DNA of 64,000 nt, from assembly GCF_003597395.2 (NCBI RefSeq), contig NC_133771.1, positions 58,533,709-58,597,708 on the forward strand. Reading direction: 5' to 3'. Each line of letters starts with the position of its first letter. The stretch's first letter is position 1. This document shows, in pieces, positions 1-11,036 of the stretch. The notes below the pieces were generated by a model that ran no database searches, had not been told where the DNA came from, and saw nothing but the letters and a program-made list of their open reading frames with translations. The DNA comes from Chelonoidis abingdonii. Taxonomy: Eukaryota; Chordata; Testudines; Testudinidae. A program made the translations under genes and the position numbers.

Positions 1-1316
1 AGAGCAGTGCTGCGCGCTGAACAGAAGCATCCCTCCCTTCCTTTCCTGATGGCAGATGGTACAAAATGGTGGAAAACTGTCATTATCCCGTGAGTGCTCC
101 TGGCTGGCCTCGGTGAGGTTGGCCAGAGAACACCTGGGTAAAAATGGGAATGACTCCCGGTCATTCCCAGCAGATGGTACAGAACGGCTGGTAACCACCT
201 TATGATAGCAGCTGGAGCCTGAGCTCCATCAGCCCCAACCCCTTTAGTGTCTAAAGAAAAGATTCGTACTCCCTGGACTGTCATAGCAGTGGGAGGCTGT
301 GTTCCTCTCCTCCTCACCCTTTAATGTCCTGCTGGACTATCATAGCAGCTGGAGGCTTCCTCCCCCATTTGTCTCGCTAAAAAGTCAGTGTTCTAATCCT
401 GCATTCTTATTACTTCATCACACAAATGGGGGACATTGTAATGGTAGCCCAGGAGGGTTGGGGGAGGAGGAAGCAACGGTGGGGTGTTGCAGGGGCACTT
501 CTAGAATGGCATGCAGCTCATCATTTCTGCGGATCTCTGGGCTCTGACCCAGAGCAGCTGTGCTCTCTGGCTGTCTAGTAGCCTTGCCCCAATTCTAGGC
601 AGGACTGATTCTATTTTTAGACAAAAATATAAAGAAGGAATGACCAGGGAGTCATTCCATTTTGTCCATGCTCCCCCTGGCCTACCTCAGCAAGGCCAGC
701 CAGGAGCACTCACGACAGCAGCAGATGGCACAAAATGATTGATAAACGTCATCACCAATTTCCAATAGCAATGATTGATAACCATCATCTCATTGCCAAT
801 TTACAATGGCAGATGGTGCAATAGGGATAGTAACCATCTTGCTACCTTTCAAGGCAAATGAACGCTGCCATGTAGCACTGCAGTACCACTGCTGTAGAGC
901 ATCCAGTACACATATGGTGACAGTGAGAAAAGGCAAACAGGCTCTATGGTTACCATGCTATGGCGTCTGCCAGGGCAATCCAGGGGAAAAGAGTGCAAAA
1001 TGATTGTCTGCTGTTGCTTTCACGAGGAAGAAATGAGTGACGACATTTACCCAGAATCACCCGCGACACTGTTTTTGCACCATCATGCATTGGGATCTCA
1101 ACCAGAATTCCAATGGCAGGGAGACTGTGGGAACTATGGATAGCTATGGGATAGCTACTCACAGTGCAACGCTCCAGAAAAATCGACGCTAGCCTCGGTA
1201 CATGGACGCACACACCGGAATTAATGTGCTTAGTGTGGCCGCATGCACTCGACTTATACAATCTGTTTTACAAAACCGGTTTATGTAAAATCAGAATATC
1301 CCGTAGTGTGGACATA
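1..1316 (-). mobile_element. Partial copy of the 46.3-48.5 kb DNA element, opposite orientation
   Basis: The right edge (about 1220-1316) reads as the reverse complement of the left terminus of the element at 46340: CCGTAGTGTGGACA and GTGGCCGCATGCACTC pair with the start of that copy. The interior shares the same anatomy, with repeated short blocks about 'cagatggtacaaaatg' and 'ccatctgctgctgtc'. The copy is cut off by the window edge. Short ORFs are frame-broken remnants or chance, and none is a recognisable gene. Confidence 0.6.
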
Positions 1317-1439
1317 CCCTTATCTTTAAGGTGACTTTCCGCTGTAGCTTAAAGCCTTTCCAAAGTGACATAAGCTAAAAAAAAAAAAAAAAAGACCCTC
1401 TTCTACCAGAATAATAGTGTTGAAACATGGAGATCATGT

Positions 1440-2105
1440 AAATTGTGAGGGGCAAGGCCAGATGGCTACAGTAAAGTACTGAGAAACAGGCATGTTAGCC
1501 CAGGCTAAACAAATCCTAGTACCCTGGTAACCAAAGGCAGTTGCTCCAGGTTAATCAAGGCACCTGGAGCAATTAAAACCTTTCTAGAAGGCAGTAGAGA
1601 TAGCTACTTAATTAGAACACCTGCAGGCAATCAAGGCAGGCTAATCAGGGCACCTGGGTTTAAAAAGGAGCTCACTCCAGTCAGCAGGGAGGAGCCAGAG
1701 GAGAAGGAGTGTGTGAGAGGAGCAAAGAAGGCAAGAGCTGGAGAGTGAGAGAGTGTACTGCTGGAGGATTGAGGAGGACAAGCGTTATCAGACACCAGAA
1801 GGAAGGTTCTGTGGTGAGGATAAAGAAGGTGTTTGGAGGAGGCCATGGGGAACTAGCCCAGGGAGTTGTAGCTGTCATGCAGCTGTTACAGGAGGCACTA
1901 TAGACAGCTATGATCCACAGGGCCCTGGGCTGGAACCCGGAGTAGAGGGTGGACCTGGGTTCCCCCCCAAACCTCCCAACTCCTGTTCAGACACAGGAGG
2001 AGCTGACCCAGACTGTGGGTTCCGCAAGAGGGGAAGATCACTGAGGTGAACAAATCTGCCAAGAAGCGCAGGACCCATCAAGGTAGAGGAGGAACTTTGT
2101 CACAA
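1440..2105 (+). repeat. LTR-like dispersed repeat
   Basis: The segment has a promoter-like TTTAAAAAGGAG at about 1660, preceded by repeated 'caggcaatcaaggcaggctaatcagggcacctgg' style blocks. A GA-rich leader-like stretch follows, ending near 'gaggaggaactttgtcaca' at 2100. I recognise the style from turtle intergenic repeats, probably an LTR retrotransposon. No TG...CA ends or target duplication could be fixed. The 98-aa ORF inside it (1753-2049) is repeat sequence, not a gene. Confidence 0.35.
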
Positions 2106-2845
2106 AATTCACATCTTATCTTATATTGGTATAGCTTTCCCATGTGGACAAGCCTTCATCCCAGTGTAAATGAGAAGTACCTTGATCTCAGAGGAGCAGA
2201 ACTGAGTGGCCCATTAAGCTTCACCTCTTATGCACTCAGGCACTCATTAACCCTGTGAAAGTGTTAAGTGTATACAGCTTAACTAAATACCTAAAGAGGA
2301 AAAAGAAACCAAATATTTCCAGAACGCTACATTTCACCCTTATGTTGTATTCTTACTTCTTTGTTCTCTTTCCTGTACACTCGGTCACTCTACAAATCTA
2401 AGTGTCTGCCAAGGACATAAAAATCACTTAGCGCACAGTGAAAGAATGTATCTAAGGCTGTGTTAATGCTAACTGTAGAGTGTTTTACAGCCTCAGGATA
2501 TATTTGAAGGTAGAAGTGGCAAAATGTCTCATAAGCTCTAATAACAGTATTACTACATATTAATCTGTTGTGAACATTGTTCATGTACCAAGGTAGGAAA
2601 AGTCATAGAAATTGACCTATTAATCCATATCAGAAATTTCATTTTGTTTTCTATTCTGCTTGACCTTAACAAGTGTTAGGACACAGAGAGAGTAATTTAA
2701 AGATATTAGACTATCAGATACCAATGTAATCCCATACATTGCACCACAAGAGTCCTGCACTGCTTCTCTAACTATTTTTAATGGACAGCAGCACATCTGT
2801 TATCTGAATAATCAAAACTTGAAGCCACAGTATATATGTGGCACA
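2106..2845. other. Unrecognised intronic sequence
   Basis: AT-rich, non-tandem sequence. No exon, repeat family or structured element was recognised. Confidence 0.5.
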
Positions 2846-2963
2846 AGGTTCCCAACTTTGGTTGGATGAATTCCTGGAGGTTTCATCACGACATTATCTT
2901 TAATTAAAGATAAATCTTTAATTCCTGGGGCCTCCAGGACAATCCTGGAGGGTTGGCAACCAT
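2846..2963. mobile_element. Short MITE with imperfect inverted ends
   Basis: The left end AGGTTCCCAACTTT and the right end GGGTTGGCAACCAT are inverted counterparts. The centre contains TCTTTAATTAAAGA, followed by a second copy of 'tctttaattcctgg'. About 118 bp, non-coding. No clear target duplication could be assigned. Confidence 0.5.
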
Positions 2964-3386
2964 AATCTGGCAATCTTTTTCAAAAGGGACACGGTTAGGG
3001 GAATGAGAATGAGGAAACAGGCGGGTAAGGCCAGGAGAAGAAAGAACAGCCTGGGGGGGAGAAGGAGTAAAATATTTAAAGAACAAGGGGAAAGTAAAAC
3101 TGGGAGGGACAGAGCATCAGTGATGGAGGAAGATGAGGACAACTGATTAGAGAAAAATGGGGAATCAGATAATGGGGGAAGGAAGCACTGAAAGCCAAGA
3201 GCTGAGAGAATGCAAAAAACAAAAGCAGAGAGAGAACAATGATGATTCGCTCTCTGACACACAGAATCTTGCCAAAAATAGCACTTCATTAGTCACCCAA
3301 GAAGATTAAGACATGGGAAGTGCAGGAATGATAGGGAAAGGGTCAAATCAGTTGGAAAAGGGGGAAAAAAAAAGCAGAGAACCAGA

Positions 3387-3559
3387 GGAGGATAACTTGG
3401 TGGTTTGAGCATTAGCCTGCTAAACCCAGGGTTGTGAGTTCAATCCTTGAGAGGGCCATTTAGGGATCGGGGCAAAAATCTGCCTGGGGATGGGTTCTGC
3501 TTTGGACTAGCTGACCTCCTGAGGTCCTTTCCAACCCTGATAGCCTATGATTCTATGAA
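3387..3559 (+). mobile_element. tRNA-derived SINE with CR1-like tail (tortoise Pol III/SINE type)
   Basis: An A-box-like segment (TGGTTTGAGCATTAGCCTG, 3400-3418) and a B-box-like segment (GAGTTCAATCC, 3436-3446) sit at tRNA-like spacing. The 3' end 'cctatgattctatgaa' resembles the CR1 LINE 3' terminus. Testudine Pol III SINEs are known to borrow this tail from CR1, which would mobilise them in trans. Confidence 0.8.
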
Positions 3560-4155
3560 CTGGAAGTAAAAGATGAAGAGGATGGAATCTAGTCATGATT
3601 TCTACCATGAAAAGGCTTCCAGACTATAACAATTTGCTGAACATGTTCACTGCCTCCCCATTTAGGACTCAAAGTCTCCAGAAAATTCAGCGTTGTGTAG
3701 CATTTTTTCACTTCTCAGTTTTCTATTGTTTCAGTTCCCATGTAATTTCCATTCTGATGCAATGCTAGTGCCCACCTATAAATTATTGCCTGGACTTGCC
3801 ACACAATACCAGTGGGACACCAGCAGACTTATACAAACAACTCCAATTTATTTTGCTAGAAGTTGGATTTAGAACTCCATCTCTTCAACACTTACCATTG
3901 TATCTCTATAAAAGAGGAAAGATGGTGTACAGTAGAAGCATGGACCTTAGAATGCAGATCTCCTGACCATCAGCTCTGATGCACAATTCTTATGTGATCA
4001 CAGGCAAATCATTTAAGGTCAAATTGTGGCCTGAGTCATGCTATACAACCCCTACAAGTCAAGGGGATTGCACAGTTGTGACTGAAAACAGAATTCAGCC
4101 CATGATAATTGTGTCTCAGTTTCCTCAACTGTAAAATGGGACTAATATACCAGTC

Positions 4156-4225
4156 ATAGAATCATAGGACTGGAAGGAATCCTGAGAAGTCATCTAGTCC
4201 TGCACTCATGGCAGGACTAAGTATT
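4156..4225 (-). mobile_element. CR1 LINE 3' terminus (left part of a split copy)
   Basis: 'tcatagaatcataggactgg' through 'ggcaggactaagtattatct' is the reverse complement of the conserved CR1 3' UTR end. The copy continues at 4567 beyond an inserted MITE. Confidence 0.85.
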
Positions 4226-4574
4226 ATCTAGATCAGGGATCGGCAACCTTTGGCCCGCGGCCCACCAGGGTAAGCCCCATGAGGGCTGGGCTGGTTTGTT
4301 TACTTGCCATATCTGCAGGTTCGGCCGATTGTGGCTCCCACTGGCCGCAGCTCGCCGCTCCAGGCCAATGGGGGCTGTGGGAAGCGGGGGCCAGCACATT
4401 CCTCGGCCCACACCGCTTCCCACAGCCCCCATTGGCCCGGAGCAGCCAACTGCAGCCAGTGGAAGCCACAATCAGCCGAACCTGTGGACACGGCAAGTAA
4501 ACAAATCGGCCCGACCTGCTGGGGGCTTACCCTGGTGGGCCACAGGCCAAAGGTTGCCAATCTCTGATCTAGAT
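4226..4574. mobile_element. 333-bp hAT-type MITE with perfect 8-bp target duplication
   Basis: The element proper is 4234-4566. It begins CAGGGATCGGCAACC and ends GGTTGCCAATCTCTG, which are Charlie-like hAT terminal inverted repeats. It is flanked by identical 8-bp duplications ATCTAGAT at 4226-4233 and 4567-4574. Almost the whole element is a palindrome with a 'caggccaatgggggctgtgg' class core near the centre. It is inserted in the CR1 3' UTR, so it is younger than that CR1 copy. ORFs read on both strands are symmetry artefacts. Confidence 0.9.
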
Positions 4575-5680
4575 CGTTCCTGACAGGTGTTTGTCTAACC
4601 TGCTCTTAAAAACCTCCAGTGATGGAGGTTCCACAACCTCTCTAGGCAATTTATTCCAGTGCTTAACCACCCTGACAATTAGGAACTTTTTCCTAATGTC
4701 CAACCTAAACCGCCCTTGCTGCAATTTAAGCCCATTGCTTCTCGTTTTATCCTCAGAGGTTAACAAGAACAATTTTTCTTCCTCTCTCTGTACCAACCTT
4801 TTATGTACTTGAAAACTGTTATGAGAACTCAGTCTTCTCCTTTCCAGACTAAACAACCCAATTTTTCAGTCTTCCCTCATGGTCATGTTTCTAGATCTTT
4901 AATCATTTTGATTGCTCTTCTCTGGATTTGCTCCAATTTGTGCACATCTTTCCTGAAATGTGGTGCCCAGAATGGACGCAATACTGAAGTTGAGGCCTAA
5001 TCAGTGTGAGTAGAGCAGAAAGATTACGTCTAATGTCTTGCATACAAACACTCCTGCTAATACATCCCAGAATATGTTCTTTTTGCAATGTTACACTGTT
5101 GTGTTCATATTTAATTGTGGTCCACTATGACCCCACATTTCTTCCACAGTACTCTTTCCTAGCCAGTCATTTCCATTCTGTAGTTGTGCAACTGATTGTT
5201 CCTTGCTAAGTGGTGTACTTTGCATTTGTCCTTATTGAATTTCTCTATTTACTTCAGACTATTTCTCCAGTTTGTCCAGATCATTTTGAATTTTAATCAT
5301 ATCCTCCAAAGCACTTGCAGCCTGCCCACTGGTAGTGTCCCCAAACTTTTTAGAGTGTACTCTCTATTCCATTATCTAAATCACCGATGAAAATATGACA
5401 CAGACCATCCAGAACTGATCACTTGATATGCCCTTTCAGCTTGCTGTGAACCACTACTCTCTGGGAACCCTCTTCCAAACAGTTATGTACCCACCTATCA
5501 TAGCTCCATCTAGGTTGTTCCCTAGTTTGTTTATAGGTCAGGGAGAGTACCAGAAGACCTACTAAAGACAAGATATAGCATAGCACCATTCCCCGCACCC
5601 ACATCCACAAGGCTTGTTACCCTGTCAAAGAAAGCTATCAGATTGTCCATTTGTTCTTGACAAATCTATGCTCTAAGTGT
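4567..5680 (-). pseudogene. CR1 LINE 3' region, ORF2 C-terminal remnant
   Basis: On the minus strand, 4569-4856 translates to the ORF2 tail typical of CR1: a FSLERRRL-like start, then KFLIVRVVKHWNKLPREVV and SLEVFKSRLDKHL. Sequence further upstream in the element (4860-5680) continues the CR1 similarity with frame breaks, for example GGTGCCCAGAATGGA at 4961. The copy is 5'-truncated and non-functional. Its 3' UTR lies at 4156-4225 across the hAT insertion. Confidence 0.85.
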
Positions 5681-6585
5681 TTAGAACGCTTTAAACCACA
5701 ATTTCATGAAAGCAAAGCACAGCCTCTGTTTGACAGACTTATTTCAGTTTAAAAATGCATTACATTGATTTAGCCAAAGTCAAACCTACTGACTCATGCT
5801 AACTTGGTATGCACTCTTGACCAAAGAGTAGCTGCACTAATTTAAGTTCTAAATGGATGAACAACATCAGTATCATTTTCTTGTTAACAAGGCTTTATAT
5901 TAAGTGCAGGTATGATGATAATGTAAATATATGTATTATATTTGTAATTTGGAGTCTTGCTCTAAATTCACATATGGCATCATGCACCAGAACTAGCTTT
6001 ACAATTAGGACTAGAAACCTTCTGAAACAGCGCTTATTTTGATATGAATATAGCCAATGTGGAGGACGGCACTCAGTCTTTGAATTCATAGACTTCTACC
6101 CCTGCAAATATCTACTTGGGTTTATTATCCCACTCTTACTTAATAGATCCTTTCTCTTCCTCATTTTGTTGTTTTGGTAGGTCTGACTCGAAGAATAACA
6201 AGTGCCTCTTAAGAGCTGCTGATCATCCTCATTATTAGTGTAATGTCTGGATTTCACTAGACATGTAAGATAACAGATTTGGTCCCAAGAGCTGAGCTAG
6301 GCATGCTAAGTCTCTTGAGGATGCCAGCATCTTGCGAGACACGGTCCCTAATCTTTACATAAGGGGGGGGGGGGCGGGGAGATTTGGTACAGGTATCTAG
6401 TTTCTCTCCTTTAGTTACTCTAGCTTTTTTCTTTTAGCAATTATGTTTATTCTGAACTATTTAGAAGAGGCACTGCTTGGCTAACTCTAATATCTATGCA
6501 TTCATGTATCAGTGTATCAAATTCATCTACACAGATAAATATTTAATGCACTACTGGTTCATATTTAGATGGTTTCTTAAGGTAA
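5681..6585. other. Unrecognised intronic sequence with a poly-G tract
   Basis: AT-rich sequence without a recognised exon or repeat family. A G-run near 6364-6381 (twelve or more G with one C) is the only notable low-complexity feature. Confidence 0.5.
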
Positions 6586-6773
6586 GGAGGGATAGCTCAG
6601 TGGTTTGAGCATTGGCCTGTAAAACCCAGAGTTGTGAGTTCAATCCTTGGGGGGGCCACTTAGAGATCTGTGGCAAAAATTAGTACTTGGTCTTGCTAGT
6701 GAAGGCAGGGGGCTGGACTCAAGGTCCCTTCTAGTTCTAAGAGATAGGTATATCTCGTATTATTATTATTATT
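6586..6773 (+). mobile_element. tRNA-derived SINE, second copy
   Basis: The head GGAGGGATAGCTCAGTGG is strongly tRNA-like. A box TGGTTTGAGCATTGGCCTG is at 6601-6619 and B box GAGTTCAATCC at 6636-6646. It ends in a TAT-rich tail (about 6757-6773). Same family as the copy at 3387, with a divergent 3' half. Confidence 0.8.
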
Positions 6774-7549
6774 AAGGTTTTTTTTAATATGAAGAAAAAA
6801 ATCAGTGACAGATGGCTAATATTTCATTCTGTCTAGGCTGCTGAATACTGTTCCCCAAAACTAGGAAGCTGAGCAAAAATCTGTTTTTTCAAATTGGTTC
6901 TGTAGATTCAAAGATTTCATAATACCAGTCATATTTAAAAAATACTGATTGTCTACTAATGACTTTTTTTAAAGAAAATCCACTTGGCTGTCATTTTATC
7001 AATACCCAATTACATAGGAATCCATTTTTCACCACTACTGAAGTCACTAACAACTGTCCTGTGCTGGTTAATAACAGATTACATTAAATGTAGTGGAAGG
7101 CGCACTAGTCCTTCCAGAGCTACAGTTGAACTAGCTTCTACTACACCAGACATAAAACCTGCCTAATCTGAAAATTCAGGGTAAAACTTTTTGGTAAACT
7201 GGGAGCAAATCATATAAACAGTTTCAGAGATATGGAGGCTTGGAAATATACTCTTAATTCCCTTTCAGAAGATTTCCCAACATTTTTTGACTGATCACAT
7301 CTTCAAAACTTCAAAGTAACTGCTCAAATACGGCCTAAATCCAGCATCCATTTAAGTCAATGGAAAGGCTTCCACTGATTTCCATGGGCATTGGATCAGG
7401 GCCTTAGTCCCTAAAAAGCAGAGCTGCTAATAGTATGTTTGAGGCTGGTGATGCATGCATCAATTATGGATCAGTTTAAGGGTGTTATCACCCGTATAGA
7501 TATAAATAATGATAACCTATAGAAATGTGGCTTAAATTAGCTATAGTTA
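6774..7549. other. Unrecognised intronic sequence
   Basis: No exon is seen. A fragment around 7340-7405 ('taagtcaatggaaaggcttc') resembles an old dispersed amniote repeat, but the family could not be fixed. Confidence 0.45.
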
Positions 7550-8322
7550 CCACTCAAGAAAGATCTTGTAGTCATTGTGGATAGTTCTCTGAAAACATTC
7601 ACTCAATATGCAGCGGCAGTCAAAAAAGCAAACAGAATGTTGGGAGTCATCACGAAAGGGATAGATAATAAGACAGAAAATATCATATGGCCTTTACATA
7701 AATCCATGGTACGCTCACACCTTGAATACTGCATGCAGATGTGGTCACCCCATTTCAAAAAAGATATACTGAAATTGAAAAAGGTTCAGAAAAGGGCAAC
7801 AAAAATGATTAGGGGTATAGAACGGCTTCCGTATGAGAAGAGCTTAATAAGACTGGGACTCCTGAGCTTGGAAAAGAGGTGACTAAGGGGGGATATGATA
7901 GAGGTCTATAAAATTATGAGTGGTATAGAGAAAGTAAATAAGGCAGTATTATTTACTCCTTCTCATAATACAAGAATAAGGGGCCACAAAATGAAATTAA
8001 TAGGTAGCAGGTTTAAAACACACACAAGAAAGTATTTTTTCACACAACACACTGTCAACCTCTGGAACTCCTTGCCAGAGGGTGTTGTGAAGGCCAATAC
8101 TATAATGGGGTTCAAAAGGGAGCTAGATGCATGGAGGATAGGTCCATCAATGGCTATTAGGCAGGAATGGTGTCCCTAGCCTGTTTGCCAGAAGCTGGGA
8201 TTGGGTGACAGGGCATGGATCACTTGATGCTAACCTGTCTGTTCATTCCCTTTGGCCACTGTCAGAGGACAGGATACTGGGCTTGATGGACCTTTGGTCT
8301 GACCCAGTATGGCCGTTCTTAT
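7550..8322 (+). pseudogene. CR1-group LINE, ORF2 C-terminus and 3' UTR
   Basis: Plus-strand frames at 7577-7882 and 7895-8179 give the C-terminal end of a CR1/Jockey-superfamily ORF2. Visible blocks are ANRMLGVI, MVRSHLEYCMQMWSPH, KVQKRATKMI, then [34 protein letters not shown] and FKRELDAW. An in-frame stop near 7880 separates the two. The tail 'gatggacctttggtctgacc' to 'cagtatggccgttcttat' is the 3' UTR end of a common reptile CR1 subfamily. It is 5'-truncated and dead. Confidence 0.85.
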
Positions 8323-8920
8323 CCATTTAAAAATAACATGCACCGTGTATGACACAAGCATCTTTACATATACATGTACTGCATATTATGTTTATTCATT
8401 CAGGTGCACTGAACACGTGTATCTTTTTAAATATACAAAATACATACATAAATTTGATAATACATCAATTTGATACATGCATTATTTTGATAGACACTTG
8501 GTAAAGTATAGGTAGCTTAGCAGGTTCTTTGCAAAATGTACATGGCATGACAGGGGCTTTGCAAAGCACACATGGTCCAGGCACAGATGCTCTTGATGGG
8601 ACAAGGTTCTGCATGTGAACCACTTTGGTGCAGGTAAGTCCTGCCCAAAAGAGCAAAAGCTACATGGGACATAACAGAAATAGGGACAAGGAAGCCACAT
8701 ATGGGTGTAGAAGGCTTTCTAGAAAGGAATGAGATCATTCTGTACATGCCTTACAAAAATCGACCAGATTTCCTGCATGGCTACCAAAGTGCCCACAGAC
8801 AATGCAAGTCATGCAAAGAATCCTGTTATACTTCTAAAATCTAAGGAGGTTCCTAGGCAGCAAACTGCATTGACTGGAAATTCCAGATAAGATGCCAGTT
8901 TTTATATATATATATATATA
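8323..8920. other. Unrecognised sequence ending in a TA microsatellite
   Basis: No recognised gene. Near 8903-8921 there is an uninterrupted (TA)n run that forms the left border of the inverted retrotransposon copy. Confidence 0.5.
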
Positions 8921-11036
8921 TTTGAGGTTCCTTGCGCAGAATCATTAGCTGTTCTAGGCACTCGCACTCTCTGGACAAGAGCTCTGCTGTTGTTCCTGGA
9001 CTCTGTTGGAGCCACTCACCCACCTTAGGAGTCACAGCCCCGAGGGCGGCTGAGCCGACCACTGGGACCCGACCTTCAACTTTGACCTTCACTTTCCACA
9101 TCCTCTCTAGTTCCTCTTTCAGGCGCCCTGGTAACTCTTTTTCTCCAGCTTTCATGGGATTTCCCTCGTTCCTGATGTTGCGTGTCACATTGGCACTGCT
9201 CTATGCGCTTATCACCACCGCCTGTCTTTGGTCTGCCTAGTCTATCCACTGACCTGTGCCGGTTGTGGAACAAGAGGACTGCAATGTGTGTGAAATGGCC
9301 AGAATCACACTTTTGCCTGTCCGTCTGGATCTGGAAGGTCCCACCTAAGATCTAGCCCTGCTATACTCGCACTTCCTGTGCGAATCTCCCATCTTGGTTC
9401 CTGGGAGGGTCTAGCCCATCAACGCTGTGCCAGGATTTCCTGTACACAATGCCAGCCACTTGGTTGTGCCGTTCAGTGTATGCTGTTCCTCGCCTGCATC
9501 TTACCATCCTGCCACTATGTGTTGGACTGTCTCCTGAGGCCTCTCTGCACAGTCTGCACCTTGGGTCCTCTCTACTAGTGGGTAGACCCCTCGCCCAATG
9601 GAATGGTGCTCAGTGCCTGTTCTCTGTGCTGCTATGATCAGTGCCTCAGTGCCTGTCTTTTAGTCCAGCCCTTCCAGCCACTGGTTAGGATTTCCGCAAT
9701 ACGTCAGCCACCTCAGCTATCTGGTCGATGGTACATCTTCCATGCATGGTCTCTTAGTCTTGCCCATGGCATACTTCTTCTGCTTGGTCCTTGCCTCCCT
9801 ATCGGCGCTGCTAGAGCCCGCCTCCAAGCAATTCTCGTCAGCAGCCATCTTTGGCGGGCCCATCTACTGATGTATCCCTAATGTTCCGGTTTCATCCAGG
9901 ACAGTGGCCTTCGACGCCGTCACCAGCCCCGCCCGCTTCTTTCCGGCTGGTATAAGGCTAGTCAAATTGAGTGTGTCTGGACTTGGGTGGCAACCTCCGT
10001 TGTCAATTGCTGAGGAGCTTCACAGGGTTTTCCCCATCGACAGCCTCCTCGCATTGCTCCTCTCTTGGCCACACTCACAGTAACCGGCAGGGTAACTGAT
10101 GCCAGCCAGGAGGCGATACCGTTGATGCGCGTGGATCTTGTTCTTCCCACTGAGCTGGCTCTTCAGGACCTGTCTTATCCTTTGGTGATACTTGGATGTT
10201 GCTCGTCCTTCCTTGCTCTCTCATCGTCGGTTCCATGTGACTGCGGGATGCCAGGTACTTTGTAAGCTGGTCTGGTATGTTCTGCATGTGGGCCTGCTGT
10301 AGTTCACCCCAATATCTTGACTACCTCCCTCTCTCAACTACCATCGGCGCACATTCTCCTAGTCCCGAATGACATCGCCGATATCTCAAGTAGATACGCG
10401 CAGGTGGATAGCGAGTCGATGTCTCGTTCATTCTTAGCATAGAGCTTGATGTCATCCATGTAGAGGAGGTGGCTGATGGTAGTTCCACTCCTGAACCTGT
10501 ACCGTAGCCAGTCCTTGTGATTATCTGGCTGAGGGGGTTTAAGCCTATGCAGAACAGCAGCGGGGACAGTGCATCACCTTGGTATATGCCACACTTTGAT
10601 GGCCACTGTGCAAGCTGCCTTGAGTTGATTCTAGTGTTTGTCTTCCATAGTCCCATTGAGTTCTTGAGGAAGGTCCTTAGTGTCCTGTAGACTTTGTATA
10701 GCGCCAGACTATCACAGATCCACGTGTGCGGATTGAGTCATAGGCTTTCCTGTAGTCAATCCAGGCTGTGCTCAGATTGGTCTGCCTAGACCCTGAGTCT
10801 GGGCGACGTGCTCTATCTATGAGCAACTGGTGTTTGAGCCTCTGGTGTGTTCCCAATGCCCTTCTGAGCTGTGCTCCACGTACTGGCCCATGTGGTCCTG
10901 TAGCTTGGCAGCTATGATCGCTGATAGGACTTTCCATGTTGTGGGAGGCAGGTTATTGGCCGGTAGTTGGCCGGTTCTGTCCCTTCAGGGGTCTTTCATG
11001 ATCAGCACTGTCCTTCCTTGTGTTAGCCCAGGTTGG
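8921..11036 (-). pseudogene. RLE-type non-LTR retrotransposon, left outer arm (RT to C-terminus)
   Basis: Read on the minus strand from 11036 down, broken frames give reverse-transcriptase blocks in order: LKHQLLIDRA, TAWIDYRKAYDSI, then KCGIYQGDALSPLLFCIGLN, then a degraded YMDD region and MVVERGR. The C-terminus (8853-9188) has LKEELERMWKVKVK, VPVVGSAALGAVTPK and GEWLQQSPGTT. These match the C-terminal end of elements with a restriction-like endonuclease (R2/NeSL/R4/Hero/Utopia assemblage). Several frameshifts break the ORF, so it is non-functional as written. The last ~90 bp of the 3' end present in the right arm are missing here, replaced by (TA)n. Confidence 0.75.

Noticed and set aside
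4217..4583. Overlapping 73-95 codon ORFs on both strands
   Set aside because: All lie inside one palindromic hAT MITE. Symmetry produces similar peptides on both strands.
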